A stretch of 64,000 nucleotides of DNA from assembly GCA_902789415.1 (NCBI GenBank), contig CADAOD010000008.1, positions 1-64,000 on the forward strand, given 5' to 3'. The notes under the pieces are model-generated. The model was not told the DNA's origin. It worked only from the letters and a program-made list of their open reading frames with translations, and ran no database searches. The translations under genes were made by a program, and so were the position numbers. The DNA comes from an uncultured Prevotellaceae bacterium (GTDB lineage Bacteria; Bacteroidota; Bacteroidia; Bacteroidales; Bacteroidaceae). Positions 42,057 through 51,035 of the stretch are shown in pieces (the first letter of the stretch is position 1; every line of letters begins with the position of its first letter).

Positions 42057-43991
42057 ATGAAACTATTCGTACCAGGACGCCTTTGTCTGTTTGGTGAACA
42101 TACCGACTGGGCGGGCCACTATCGAACAATGAACGCCGACATTAAACCTGGAGCAGCTATCGTGACAGGTATCGAACAGGGTATCTACGCCGAGGTAGAG
42201 AAGTCGAGCATGTTTGAGCTTTACAGTTCAGCCGATGAGATTAAAGGCGTGTGGCAGGATTTTAGTTGCCGCATGGACGAAATCGAACTAAAACGTATTG
42301 CCAAGAGTGGATCATTCTTCTGCTACTGCGCGGGTGTGGCATCGTACATGCTCGAGTGGTATAAGGTAGGCGGTGTGCGCATTCGCATTACCGACATGAC
42401 GCTGCCCATGAAGAGCGGTCTGTCGTCGTCGGCAGCCATCTGCGTTTTGGTGGCACGCGCGTTTAATCAGTTATATAATCTGAATCTCAACACGTTAGGC
42501 GAGATGAACATTGCCTACTTGGGCGAGTTGCGCACCAGCAGCCGTTGCGGACGTTTGGACCAGGCCTGCGCATTTGGTGTAAAGCCTAACCTGATGACCT
42601 TTGATGGCGACGAGATCGAAGTGCGCTCGCTGAACGTCAAGAAGCCCCTGCACTGGGTGTTTGCCGATTTGTGTGCCGAGAAGGATACCATCAAGATTCT
42701 TTCGGATTTGAACAAGGCCTACCCCTTCCCCAACAGCGATGCTGAGCGGGCCGAGCACGAAGCCTTAGGACAACTTAATCTGGATATTGTTGATCGTGCT
42801 ATCAAATACATGGCTGCAGGCGATGCCGAAAGTTTAGGTAAATTGATGACCGAGGCCGAGGCGATGTTCGAAGAGAAACTCACCCCCATGTCGACCGCCT
42901 TGCAGGCCCCCAAACTGCACGCCGCTTTGCAGGATCCAAACATCCAATCTTGGATTTGGGGTGGAAAAGGTGTAGGTTCGCATGGCGACGGTTCGGTACA
43001 GTTCCTGGCACGCGATGCCGAGTCGCAGCAAAAGTTGGCCGATTACCTGAACAGCCGTGGTTTAAAGGCCTACACGCTTACACTCAAGCCAGTACATACC
43101 GTGCGTCGCGCCATCGTGCCTGTAGCAGGTTTCGGCACACGTCTTTACCCCGCCACACGTGTTATCAAGAAAGATTTCTTCCCCATCCCATGTCCCGATG
43201 GTATGGTGCGCCCAGTGATACTCATCCTGCTTGAAGAGCTTGTACAGAGTGGTATCGAGGAGATTTGTCTGGTATTAGGTTCGGAGGAGGAGCGCCAGCA
43301 GTATGCCGATTTCTTTGAGCATCCCCTGCCCGATGAGCATCTGCGCAAACTGAATCCTGAGGCTCAGGAGTACGAGAACCATATATTAGATATAGGTAAA
43401 AAGCTACATTACGTGTACCAGCGCGAAAAACGTGGCTTTGGTCATGCCGTTTATCAGGCAGCGCAGTTTGCAGGTAACGAGCCTGTACTGCTGTTGCTGG
43501 GCGATACGCTTTATCGCAGCGACTCTAACAAGCCTTGTGCTTTGCAGATGATAGAGGATTACGAGCGATATAACCGTCTGATGGTAAGTATCCATCCTAT
43601 CCCACTGGCCGAGGTGAGCCGCTATGGCATTCTGCATGGTGTATGGGAGGATAACGACCACACCATTCTGAACGTAAACACCATGCACGAGAAACCAAAG
43701 GCCAGCTATGCCGAGGAGTTCCTGGCCGTGCGCAATAAGAAAGGCGACAAGGAGTACTACAGCGTATTTGGCCAGTATATCCTTACGCCCGAGGTATTCT
43801 CGCAGTTACACGAGGATATCATGCAGAAGGAGATTGAGGGCGACCATGTGACCGAAATCGAGCTTACATCGGCACTCGAAGCTGTTCGCAAGCGCAGTGG
43901 CATGGTAGGTGTACGCCTACGCGGACGTATGTACGACATGGGTAATCCACCAGCACTCGCCAAAGCGATACTGGAGTTTCCACAGCCATAA
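42057..43991 (+). CDS. Bifunctional GHMP sugar kinase / sugar nucleotidyltransferase
   Basis: Residues 1-345 form a GHMP kinase: PGRLCLFGEHTDWAG (galactokinase-type sugar site), LPMKSGLSSSAAICVL (phosphate loop) and GGKGVGSHGDG (motif 3). Residues 350-644 form a GalU/RfbA-like nucleotidyltransferase: AIVPVAGFGTRLYPATRVIK (from Ala352), KRGFGHAVYQAAQF and LLGDTLYRSD. Together they should turn a free sugar into sugar-1-phosphate and then NDP-sugar. The plan parallels Bacteroides Fkp (fucose), but in kinase-first order. The substrate is unknown. A bidirectional terminator separates it from rfbA. Confidence 0.88.
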   Translation: MKLFVPGRLCLFGEHTDWAGHYRTMNADIKPGAAIVTGIEQGIYAEVEKSSMFELYSSADEIKGVWQDFSCRMDEIELKRIAKSGSFFCYCAGVASYMLEWYKVGGVRIRITDMTLPMKSGLSSSAAICVLVARAFNQLYNLNLNTLGEMNIAYLGELRTSSRCGRLDQACAFGVKPNLMTFDGDEIEVRSLNVKKPLHWVFADLCAEKDTIKILSDLNKAYPFPNSDAERAEHEALGQLNLDIVDRAIKYMAAGDAESLGKLMTEAEAMFEEKLTPMSTALQAPKLHAALQDPNIQSWIWGGKGVGSHGDGSVQFLARDAESQQKLADYLNSRGLKAYTLTLKPVHTVRRAIVPVAGFGTRLYPATRVIKKDFFPIPCPDGMVRPVILILLEELVQSGIEEICLVLGSEEERQQYADFFEHPLPDEHLRKLNPEAQEYENHILDIGKKLHYVYQREKRGFGHAVYQAAQFAGNEPVLLLLGDTLYRSDSNKPCALQMIEDYERYNRLMVSIHPIPLAEVSRYGILHGVWEDNDHTILNVNTMHEKPKASYAEEFLAVRNKKGDKEYYSVFGQYILTPEVFSQLHEDIMQKEIEGDHVTEIELTSALEAVRKRSGMVGVRLRGRMYDMGNPPALAKAILEFPQP

Positions 43992-43998
43992 CAAAAAA

Positions 43999-44035
43999 GA
44001 ATCCCGCACTTAAAAATGCGGGATTTCTTTTTTAT
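43999..44035. terminator. Bidirectional terminator between convergent sugar genes
   Basis: AATCCCGCA / TGCGGGATT stem (9 bp) around CTTAAAAA, with T-runs on both strands (TTTCTTTTTT and, on the minus strand, CTTTTTTG). Confidence 0.88.
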
Positions 44036-44904
44036 TTTACTAAGCTAAGCAAATACTTTCCGTACTCGTTCTTGGCCATCGGTGTGGCCACTTCTTTAAG
44101 CTTTTCGCTGGTTATCCAACCGCGCTTATAGGCAATCTCCTCCAAGCAGGCCACCTTCAGACCCTGACGTTTCTCGATCACCTCGATAAAGGTCGAAGCC
44201 TCCGAGAGCGAATCGTGCGTACCAGTATCCAACCAAGCAAAGCCACGCTGCAATGTCTGCACCTTCAGTTTCTTCTGTGCCAGATACTCCTGGTTAACGG
44301 TGGTAATTTCCAACTCGCCACGTGCCGATGGCTTGATGTTCTTGGCAATCTCAACCACGCTGTTGGGGTAGAAATAAAGACCTACCACAGCGTAGTTCGA
44401 CTTGGGGTGCTCGGGCTTCTCTTCGATGCTCAGGCAGTTACCATCCGCATCAAACTCGGCCACACCATAGCGTTCTGGGTCGTTCACATAATAGCCAAAA
44501 ACAGTAGCCAGTCCGTGTTTCTCGGCATTCTCTACACTCTCCTTCAGCAGGCCTGTAAAGCCCGATCCGTAGAAGATGTTATCGCCCAGCACCAGGCAGG
44601 CACAATCATCGCCAATAAACTTCTCGCCTATAATAAATGCCTGTGCCAGTCCATCGGGCGATGGCTGCTCGGCATACTCAAAACGCACACCATAATCCGA
44701 TCCGTCGCCCAACAAGCGCTTAAAGCCTGGCAGGTCGTGTGGTGTAGATATAATCAGAATCTCGCGAATACCAGCCAGCATGAGTGCCGAAATTGGGTAA
44801 TAAATCATCGGTTTGTCGAAAATAGGTATCAACTGCTTACTGATGCCCTTAGTAATGGGGTAAAGGCGTGTACCAGAACCACCTGCCAAAACAATTCCTT
44901 TCAT
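44032..44904 (-). CDS. rfbA: Glucose-1-phosphate thymidylyltransferase
   Basis: It makes dTDP-glucose, the first step to dTDP-rhamnose. [20 protein letters not shown] with KQL at the nucleotide site, [27 protein letters not shown] and the C-terminal TGTHDSL are RmlA features. The 290 aa is normal. Confidence 0.95.
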   Translation of the reverse strand: MKGIVLAGGSGTRLYPITKGISKQLIPIFDKPMIYYPISALMLAGIREILIISTPHDLPGFKRLLGDGSDYGVRFEYAEQPSPDGLAQAFIIGEKFIGDDCACLVLGDNIFYGSGFTGLLKESVENAEKHGLATVFGYYVNDPERYGVAEFDADGNCLSIEEKPEHPKSNYAVVGLYFYPNSVVEIAKNIKPSARGELEITTVNQEYLAQKKLKVQTLQRGFAWLDTGTHDSLSEASTFIEVIEKRQGLKVACLEEIAYKRGWITSEKLKEVATPMAKNEYGKYLLSLVK

Positions 44905-44927
44905 ACGTTGATATTTAAAATTTGGTG

Positions 44928-44935
44928 CAAAGATA
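44928..44935 (-). promoter_or_regulatory. -7 box TATCTTTG for rfbA
   Basis: The minus-strand match to TAnnTTTG lies 23 nt before the ATG. The palindrome at 44944-45020 begins just upstream, where the -33 should be. Confidence 0.55.
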
Positions 44936-44943
44936 CAGTTTTT

Positions 44944-45020
44944 GGCACGGATTACGCGGATTACACGGATTTTTTATATAAAATTATTATTAATCTGTGT
45001 TAATCCGCGTAATCCGTGCC
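44944..45020. repeat. CACGGATTA palindrome with a perfect 20-bp stem
   Basis: GGCACGGATTACGCGGATTA (44944-44963) and its exact reverse complement (45001-45020) flank a 37-nt AT-rich loop. It lies between divergent promoters, so termination is not its only possible role. Confidence 0.8.
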
Positions 45021-45030
45021 TAATTTTTAT

Positions 45031-45038
45031 TAATTTTG
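45031..45038 (+). promoter_or_regulatory. -7 box TAATTTTG for the 206-aa gene
   Basis: Matches TAnnTTTG; leader about 25-30 nt. It lies directly after the palindrome. Confidence 0.55.
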
Positions 45039-45068
45039 CAGTCGATTTGTAATTATAAATAGATTTTT

Positions 45069-45689
45069 ATGGGATTTTGGAATAAATTATTTGGCAATAA
45101 CAGCGAACAGAAGGTTGGCGGCATGGATGATTTCATGACGCTGATTCGCGTATATTTCCAGGCAGCCATGGCAGCCGACTTGGGAATTACCAACCTCGCT
45201 GCCCTGCCCGACCTGCGTGTGTTTAAAACCACACTCAAGGTTCCCACTGTTAACAATAAGTTAGGTGTTGGCGAACGTAGCCGCTGTAAAAAGATGCTCA
45301 AAGAGATGTACGGCATGGACGACGATTTCTTTAAGGAGATTGATTCGAGCCTGCGCAAGCGCTGCAAGAAGATTCAGGACGCACAGACCTACCTGCTGCA
45401 GTTCCAGGGCTTTACTCAGGACATTATGATGCTTACAGGCAACCTGATGAAGTTTAAGCTCCGCCTGCCTGGATTCATGAAGAAGGCCCTGTACACCATG
45501 ACAGAGAAGACCGTTAACGATATCTTTAATAAGAACGACTTTACCGACCCAGCTGTACTGAAGAGCGTAGTAGCTGTTCGTGAGTACAATCGCCGCTTAG
45601 GTTTCTCGCAGAAGTGGGTTACCGACTTTGTATTCAAGGTGGTAATGCTGGCTAAGAAAGAACCCAAGCCTGCTCAGGACGAGAAGTAA
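45069..45689 (+). CDS. Conserved hypothetical protein (206 aa)
   Basis: A soluble, mostly helical protein beginning MGFWNKLFGNNSEQKVGGMD, Lys-rich at the end (AKKEPKPAQDEK). The pattern GERSRCKKMLKEMYGMDDDF near 75 is distinctive. I believe similar proteins are common in Bacteroidales, but I know of no function. It is upstream of the coiled-coil/zapA genes, with a promoter between. Confidence 0.65.
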   Translation: MGFWNKLFGNNSEQKVGGMDDFMTLIRVYFQAAMAADLGITNLAALPDLRVFKTTLKVPTVNNKLGVGERSRCKKMLKEMYGMDDDFFKEIDSSLRKRCKKIQDAQTYLLQFQGFTQDIMMLTGNLMKFKLRLPGFMKKALYTMTEKTVNDIFNKNDFTDPAVLKSVVAVREYNRRLGFSQKWVTDFVFKVVMLAKKEPKPAQDEK

Positions 45690-45747
45690 AAAGTTTAAAA
45701 TTTCTTAAAAGATAGCTGTAAGGCGGTTCTTTAAAAGATAAATTATA

Positions 45748-45755
45748 TAACTTTG
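45748..45755 (+). promoter_or_regulatory. -7 box TAACTTTG for the zapA operon
   Basis: Matches TAnnTTTG, 19 nt before the ATG of the coiled-coil gene. Confidence 0.55.
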
Positions 45756-45774
45756 TACACCAAATAGTTATATC

Positions 45775-46071
45775 ATGAGTGCAAACGAGCAAACGATATT
45801 GGCGTTCGAGACGCGTGTAAGGCAGATGATACTCCACTTTAAGAAGTTAAAGAAGGAGAATCAGGACCTTTTGGCGCAAATCAAAAAGGGTAAGCAGGAG
45901 ATAGCTGATCTGCAGGCCAAACTTACTCAGGCACAGAATGATTACAATTCACTGAAGATGGCTAAGATGATGCAGATTACCGACGGTGATCTTGAAGGTG
46001 CAAAAGCCCGCGTTAACAAGATGATTAAAACGGTAAATCAGTGCATAGCCATTCTGAGCGACGAACAATAA
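45775..46071 (+). CDS. Coiled-coil protein upstream of zapA
   Basis: 98 aa with a coiled coil at about 18-65 (MILHFKKLKKENQDLLAQIK, then QEIADLQAKLTQAQNDY). Its place before zapA and its ZapB-like heptads suggest a division-ring partner (inference). Confidence 0.7.
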   Translation: MSANEQTILAFETRVRQMILHFKKLKKENQDLLAQIKKGKQEIADLQAKLTQAQNDYNSLKMAKMMQITDGDLEGAKARVNKMIKTVNQCIAILSDEQ

Positions 46072-46086
46072 AATAAGGTGCCCACA

Positions 46087-46386
46087 ATGACAGAAGTGAA
46101 TAACGAGAAACTACATATCAGGTTGCACGTTTACGACGAAGAAATCGAAGTAACCATCAAGCGTTCCGACGAGGAATTCTATCGTAAAGCGGCCAAACTC
46201 ATTACCGACCGTTATAATGCCTATTCGCAGGCTTATAAGGGTAAGAAGGGCGAGCATACGATTGCGCTCATGACGCTAATTGATATCGCCCTGATGTATG
46301 AGCGTGCGCGCGACAACAACGACACTGATCCTTACAATAGTATTCTCACTAAGTTGACTTCTGAAATAGAGGAGGCTCTTAAGTGA
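46087..46386 (+). CDS. zapA: Cell division protein ZapA
   Basis: The FtsZ-bundling protein: IRLHVYDEEIEVTIKRSDEE, YRKAAKLITDRYNAYSQAYK, then a dimer helix. 99 aa is normal. The ATG with AAGG 8-11 nt upstream is preferred to the GTG 9 nt earlier, which overlaps that ribosome site. rny follows 29 nt later; this gap is too short for a 6S RNA gene. Confidence 0.85.
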   Translation: MTEVNNEKLHIRLHVYDEEIEVTIKRSDEEFYRKAAKLITDRYNAYSQAYKGKKGEHTIALMTLIDIALMYERARDNNDTDPYNSILTKLTSEIEEALK

Positions 46387-46415
46387 GAATATCATTTTAT
46401 TAACATAGATTTTAT

Positions 46416-47957
46416 ATGGATATTATTATTGTACTACTGATCGCTGCAGGCGCCCTCGCATTAGGAGGAGTCTGCGGATACCTTGTATTCCGCTACGTAC
46501 TGAAGGGGAAATACAACGAAATGATCGACACTGCCACCAAGCAGGCCGATGTTATCAAAGAGAAGAAACTGCTCGAGGTGAAGGAGAAATTCATCAACAA
46601 GAAGAGCGAGCTGGAGAAGGAGGTGCAGCAGCGCAACCAGCACATCCAGCAGAGTGAGAACAAACTTAAGCAGCGCGAGATTTCGCTCAACCAGCGCCAG
46701 GAAGAACTGGGTCGCCGTAAGAACGAGCTCGATAATCAGCAGCAGCGCATCGACAACGAGAAGAAATTGCTCGCTGTTAAGGCCGAAGAGCTCGAGAAGA
46801 TGCAGCTGAAGGAGCGCGAGAAGCTCGAAGAGGTATCAGGTTTGAGCGCCGAAGAGGCTAAGAACCGCTTGGTAGAGTCGATGAAGGACGAGGCTAAGAC
46901 AGCCGCTGCCAGCTACATTAACGAAATTATGGACGAGGCCAAGCTGAATGCTAACGCACAGGCCAAGAAGATTGTTATCCAGACTATCCAGCGTGTAGCT
47001 ACCGAAACTGCCATCGAGAACTCAGTAAGCGTATTCCATATCGAGAACGACGAGGTTAAGGGTCGTATCATTGGTCGCGAGGGTCGTAACATCCGCGCAC
47101 TCGAGGCTGCCGCAGGTGTTGAAATCGTAGTAGATGATACCCCTGAGGCTATCGTTATCTCTGGTTTCGATCCTGTTCGCCGTGAGGTTTGCCGTCTGGC
47201 TCTGCACCAGCTGGTAAGCGATGGTCGTATCCACCCTGCACGTATCGAGGAGGTGGTTGCCAAGGTTAAGAAGCAGCTCGACAACGAGATTATCGAGACT
47301 GGTAAGCGTACCGCTATCGACCTGGGTGTACACGGCTTGCATCCTGAGCTCATCCGTATCATCGGTAAGATGAAGTACCGTTCATCATACGGCCAGAACC
47401 TGCTGCAGCACGCACGCGAAACAGCCAACCTGTGTGCCGTTATGGCCAGCGAGCTTGGCTTGAATCCAAAGAAGGCAAAGCGCGCAGGATTGCTGCACGA
47501 TATTGGTAAGGTGCCCGACGAGGAGACCGAATTGCCACACGCTATCTATGGTGCCAAGATTGCCGAGAAGTTCAAGGAGAAGCCTGATATCTGCAATGCT
47601 ATTGGTGCTCACCACGACGAGATGGAGATGCAGACGCTGTTGGCTCCTATCGTACAGGTATGCGACGCCATCTCAGGTGCACGTCCAGGTGCTCGCCGCG
47701 AGATTGTAGAGGCTTACATCAAGCGTTTGAACGACCTTGAGGCCATCGCTATGAGCTATCCTGGTGTTACCAAGACCTACGCCATCCAGGCTGGTCGCGA
47801 GCTCCGTGTGATTGTTGGTGCCGATAAGATGAACGACGCCGAGAGCGAGGCCCTCAGCGCCGATATCGCAACAAAGATTCAGAACGAGATGACCTATCCA
47901 GGCCAGGTAAAGATTACCGTTATCCGCGAAACACGTTCAGTGGCTTATGCCAAGTAA
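46416..47957 (+). CDS. rny: Ribonuclease Y
   Basis: The membrane-bound endoribonuclease of mRNA decay. N-terminal helix (3-25), long coiled coil (about 35-150), KH domain ([20 protein letters not shown] near 222) and HD domain ([14 protein letters not shown] near 360, [11 protein letters not shown]). 513 aa matches the family. Confidence 0.96.
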   Translation: MDIIIVLLIAAGALALGGVCGYLVFRYVLKGKYNEMIDTATKQADVIKEKKLLEVKEKFINKKSELEKEVQQRNQHIQQSENKLKQREISLNQRQEELGRRKNELDNQQQRIDNEKKLLAVKAEELEKMQLKEREKLEEVSGLSAEEAKNRLVESMKDEAKTAAASYINEIMDEAKLNANAQAKKIVIQTIQRVATETAIENSVSVFHIENDEVKGRIIGREGRNIRALEAAAGVEIVVDDTPEAIVISGFDPVRREVCRLALHQLVSDGRIHPARIEEVVAKVKKQLDNEIIETGKRTAIDLGVHGLHPELIRIIGKMKYRSSYGQNLLQHARETANLCAVMASELGLNPKKAKRAGLLHDIGKVPDEETELPHAIYGAKIAEKFKEKPDICNAIGAHHDEMEMQTLLAPIVQVCDAISGARPGARREIVEAYIKRLNDLEAIAMSYPGVTKTYAIQAGRELRVIVGADKMNDAESEALSADIATKIQNEMTYPGQVKITVIRETRSVAYAK

Positions 47958-47960
47958 TCT

Positions 47961-48683
47961 TTAAATTATCTGCTTGATTTCAAGTAAATCAGATACAGTG
48001 TAAGTGGGGGCCTCAGGGTCTCCACTTTTTATGTCGTATCCCCAACGGTTAAACAGCAGCGCATCTATGCCCACAGCCATAGCGCCTTTAATATCGGTTT
48101 GCAAGTTGTCGCCAATCATCAGCGTTGTTTCAGGCTTAGCCCCCGTCTGTTTAAAAGCATACTCAAAATAGCCGGCGGCAGGTTTGTTTACCCCAGCATC
48201 CTCGCTCAGCACAATGGTATCAAAGTAATCACGCAAGCCGCAGGCAGCCAGCTTTTTGTACTGCACCTCGTGAAATCCATTGCTCGTCATATGCATGCGG
48301 TAACCCTTTTCGTGCAGGTATTTCATCAGCTCGTGAGCACCTTTAACCGTGCCAGGCTTATTACTACAGTACTCCAAAAACTTATCGCTCATCTCCAGAC
48401 AGTAAGCCTCGGTAACAGCATCGCCCATACCCACACTCAGCGGACGGCGGAATCGCTCAACTATCAGGTAGTCACGCGTAATCTCACCCTTTGAGTATCG
48501 GCCCCATAGGTCGATATTAGCCTCCCAGTAAGCGTCGAAAAACACCTGTGGGTCGGCAAAATAGCGGCCCAGCTGGTAGTGTTCAAACGTTTCGCGCAAG
48601 GCAATCACCGAGTTGCCATGGGTGTCGTAGAGTGTATCGTCAAAATCTACAAACAAATCCTTATATACCTTATTCTTTTCCAT
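47961..48683 (-). CDS. YjjG-family HAD nucleotidase
   Basis: HAD motif I FVDFDDTLYD (near 10-19), motif II MTSNGFHEVQ and motif III/IV TLMIGDNLQTDIKGA near 196. YjjG acts as a house-cleaning pyrimidine nucleotidase. I chose the ATG (MEKNKVYK); the TTG three codons upstream lies inside the promoter's -7 box. The gene ends 3 nt from the convergent rny stop. Confidence 0.88.
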   Translation of the reverse strand: MEKNKVYKDLFVDFDDTLYDTHGNSVIALRETFEHYQLGRYFADPQVFFDAYWEANIDLWGRYSKGEITRDYLIVERFRRPLSVGMGDAVTEAYCLEMSDKFLEYCSNKPGTVKGAHELMKYLHEKGYRMHMTSNGFHEVQYKKLAACGLRDYFDTIVLSEDAGVNKPAAGYFEYAFKQTGAKPETTLMIGDNLQTDIKGAMAVGIDALLFNRWGYDIKSGDPEAPTYTVSDLLEIKQII

Positions 48684-48689
48684 CGCCTG

Positions 48690-48721
48690 CAAAGATACGA
48701 AAAATAAATAAAAAACACAAA
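48690..48721 (-). promoter_or_regulatory. Consensus promoter of the YjjG-type gene
   Basis: On the minus strand, TTTG (48718-48721), 20 nt, TATCTTTG (48690-48697). The box ends 6 nt before the ATG, predicting a leaderless mRNA. Confidence 0.75.
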
Positions 48722-48749
48722 AAAGGATGGCTGTTTAAGATTTTCTTAC

Positions 48750-48757
48750 TAATTTTG
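48750..48757 (+). promoter_or_regulatory. -7 box TAATTTTG for the TonB receptor gene
   Basis: Matches TAnnTTTG, about 33 nt before the ATG; divergent from the YjjG promoter. Confidence 0.6.
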
Positions 48758-48790
48758 CAGCTGTAAATTATACTTATATACGATTTCAGA

Positions 48791-50965
48791 ATGAAAACAA
48801 GATATATCATTCTGCCATTGTTGTGTATATGCACTTCGATGGCAGCACAGGATAACGTAAAGCACAAGCACCACCAGATTGAGGATTCAACCGATGTGTT
48901 TTTCCGCCATCTGCAGCTTAACGAGTTAACAGTAACAGGCGTAACTGGCGATACTAAACTTAAGCATGCCACAGCGCCCGTAAGTATTATCAATCCCCAG
49001 CTACTCAGGGCCACCGCCGCCACCAACATCATCGATGCCATTGCGCATCAGCCAGGCGTAAGTCAGCTCACCACGGGCGGTAGCATCTCCAAACCCATCA
49101 TTCGCGGTTTGGGCTACAATCGCGTAGTGGTTATGAGCGAAGGCGTGCGCCAGGAGGGTCAGCAGTGGGGCGACGAGCATGGCGTTGAGGTTGATGGCAG
49201 CAGCGTTAACTCGGTCGAAATCCTTAAAGGCCCTGCCTCGCTCATGTACGGATCGGATGCCATGGCAGGCGTGGTAATCCTGCACCCACAGGCCACCCAG
49301 CCCTTAGGCACCATTAAGGCCAACGTAAGCAGCGAGTACCAAACCAACAACGGCTTGTTTGGCTACACCGCACAGATAGCCGGCAATCAGCAAGGCTTTG
49401 TGTGGGATGCACGATACAGTCAGAAGCTGGCCCACGCTTATAAGAATAAGTACGATGGCTATGTACCAGGCTCGCAGTTCCGCGAGGGTGCTGGCCGACT
49501 GATGTTAGGACTTAACAAAGAGTGGGGCCACTCGCGACTCACCTGGACCACCTATCACCTCACCCCAGGCATAGTTGAGGGCGAGCGCGATGCTGAGACA
49601 GGCCAGTTGGAGTGCAGCACGGCCAACGTAAAAACCTACGGCAAGGCCCTGCCCTTCCAGCAGGTAAAACACTACAAACTGGTGTGGGACAACTCGCTCA
49701 ACCTTGCCCACGGCTATCTTAAAGCCATCTTTGGCTATCAGCAAAACCGCCGACAGGAGTTCGAAGATGACATGGACGAATACGAACTGTACTTCAAGCT
49801 GCACACCCTTACCTACGATGTGCGCTACCTTACCAACGAGTTCGGCGGATGGAAATTCTCAACCGGCATTGGTGGTATGTATCAAAAGTCGGAGAACTTA
49901 GGCGAGGAGTATCTGATACCCGACTATCGTTTGTTCGATTTCGGCGTTTATGCCACAGCCACCAAGAGTCTGGGCGATAACTGGACGCTTAACGGTGGTG
50001 TGCGCTACGATCACCGTCGCCTGCATGGCTATGCGCTGCAGGAGGATGGCGACTGGCGCTTTACCGATTTTTCGCGCCACTTTAACGGTCTTACAGGTAG
50101 CATTGGTGCCGTTTACAATATCAACCCGCATTTTAACTTGCGACTGAACCTGGCACGTGGTTTCCGCACACCCAACATGAGCGAGCTGGCATCGAATGGT
50201 GTGCACGAGGGTTCTATACGCTACGAGTTTGGTTCTCAGCAACTTAAAGCCGAATACAGTCTGCAGGCCGACTTAGGTCTCGACTTTACCTCCGAATACG
50301 TATCGGCCCAGTTGGCCCTCTTTGCCAACCACATCGATAACTACATTTTTACCCATCGCATAGGTCAGGAGATAGAGGAAGGTTATCTTACCTACGCCTA
50401 TACCCAAGGCGATGCACGCCTGATGGGATTCGAGGCGGGTGTTGATTTCCACCCTATCCACTCTGTGCATTTCTCTAACACGTTCTCGTATGTCAATGCC
50501 AAGCTGCTGCATCAGTCGGCCAGCACCAAGTATCTGCCATTCACCCCTGCCCCTCGCTGGCAGTCGGAGTTGAAATGGGAGTTGCAGCACCACTCGCACA
50601 GCACGGTAGCCCACCAGCACAATCGCCATCCGCTGCATCGCGCCATGCTCAACAACCTGTACATCGCTGCAGGCATCGACTGCTATCTGCGCCAATCGCA
50701 CATCTACAGCGCCGACGATACCGAGACAGCCACCCCAGGCTATGCTCTCGTGAACCTGTCGGCAGGCACCGACATACAGATAAACCGCAAAAAAGTGGCC
50801 GAGTTTTACATCACAGCCAATAATCTGCTTAACAAAGCCTACCAGAACCACCTAAGCCGACTGAAATATGCCGATGTTAACGTGGTAACTGGTCGCCGTG
50901 GTGTGTACAATATGGGGCGCAACATCACCTTTAAGTTGGTTATCCCCATAACTATTACACAATAA
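48791..50965 (+). CDS. TonB-dependent outer-membrane receptor with His-rich regions
   Basis: Signal peptide (1-19), plug domain (about 45-160: NELTVTGVTGD as a TonB-box-like start, QPGVSQLTTGGSISKPIIRG, VEILKGPASLMYGSDAMAGV) and a 22-strand-type barrel ending in an aliphatic/aromatic strand (NITFKLVIPITITQ). His-rich stretches occur just after the signal (VKHKHHQIED) and in a loop near 598-616 (QHHSHSTVAHQHNRHPLHR). Such loops are known in zinc-acquiring ZnuD receptors, so a metal or metal complex is a reasonable guess. It is not a SusC type: 724 aa and no SusD partner. Confidence 0.85.
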   Translation: MKTRYIILPLLCICTSMAAQDNVKHKHHQIEDSTDVFFRHLQLNELTVTGVTGDTKLKHATAPVSIINPQLLRATAATNIIDAIAHQPGVSQLTTGGSISKPIIRGLGYNRVVVMSEGVRQEGQQWGDEHGVEVDGSSVNSVEILKGPASLMYGSDAMAGVVILHPQATQPLGTIKANVSSEYQTNNGLFGYTAQIAGNQQGFVWDARYSQKLAHAYKNKYDGYVPGSQFREGAGRLMLGLNKEWGHSRLTWTTYHLTPGIVEGERDAETGQLECSTANVKTYGKALPFQQVKHYKLVWDNSLNLAHGYLKAIFGYQQNRRQEFEDDMDEYELYFKLHTLTYDVRYLTNEFGGWKFSTGIGGMYQKSENLGEEYLIPDYRLFDFGVYATATKSLGDNWTLNGGVRYDHRRLHGYALQEDGDWRFTDFSRHFNGLTGSIGAVYNINPHFNLRLNLARGFRTPNMSELASNGVHEGSIRYEFGSQQLKAEYSLQADLGLDFTSEYVSAQLALFANHIDNYIFTHRIGQEIEEGYLTYAYTQGDARLMGFEAGVDFHPIHSVHFSNTFSYVNAKLLHQSASTKYLPFTPAPRWQSELKWELQHHSHSTVAHQHNRHPLHRAMLNNLYIAAGIDCYLRQSHIYSADDTETATPGYALVNLSAGTDIQINRKKVAEFYITANNLLNKAYQNHLSRLKYADVNVVTGRRGVYNMGRNITFKLVIPITITQ

Positions 50966-50976
50966 TCTGGCTACTA

Positions 50977-51008
50977 TTTGGTTTTATCGAAAAAAAATTG
51001 TACTTTTG
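50977..51008 (+). promoter_or_regulatory. Consensus promoter of the phosphatase pair
   Basis: TTTG (50977-50980), 20 nt, TACTTTTG (51001-51008). It lies 12 nt after the receptor stop codon and sets the start of the next gene. Confidence 0.75.
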
Positions 51009-51035
51009 CAGCCGACAAACCTATTATCACGAGCA

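Noticed and set aside
46387-46415. 6S RNA gene between zapA and rny
   Set aside because: The gap is only 29 nt.
48684-48692. TTG start three codons upstream of the YjjG-type ATG
   Set aside because: The TTG is part of the -7 promoter box.
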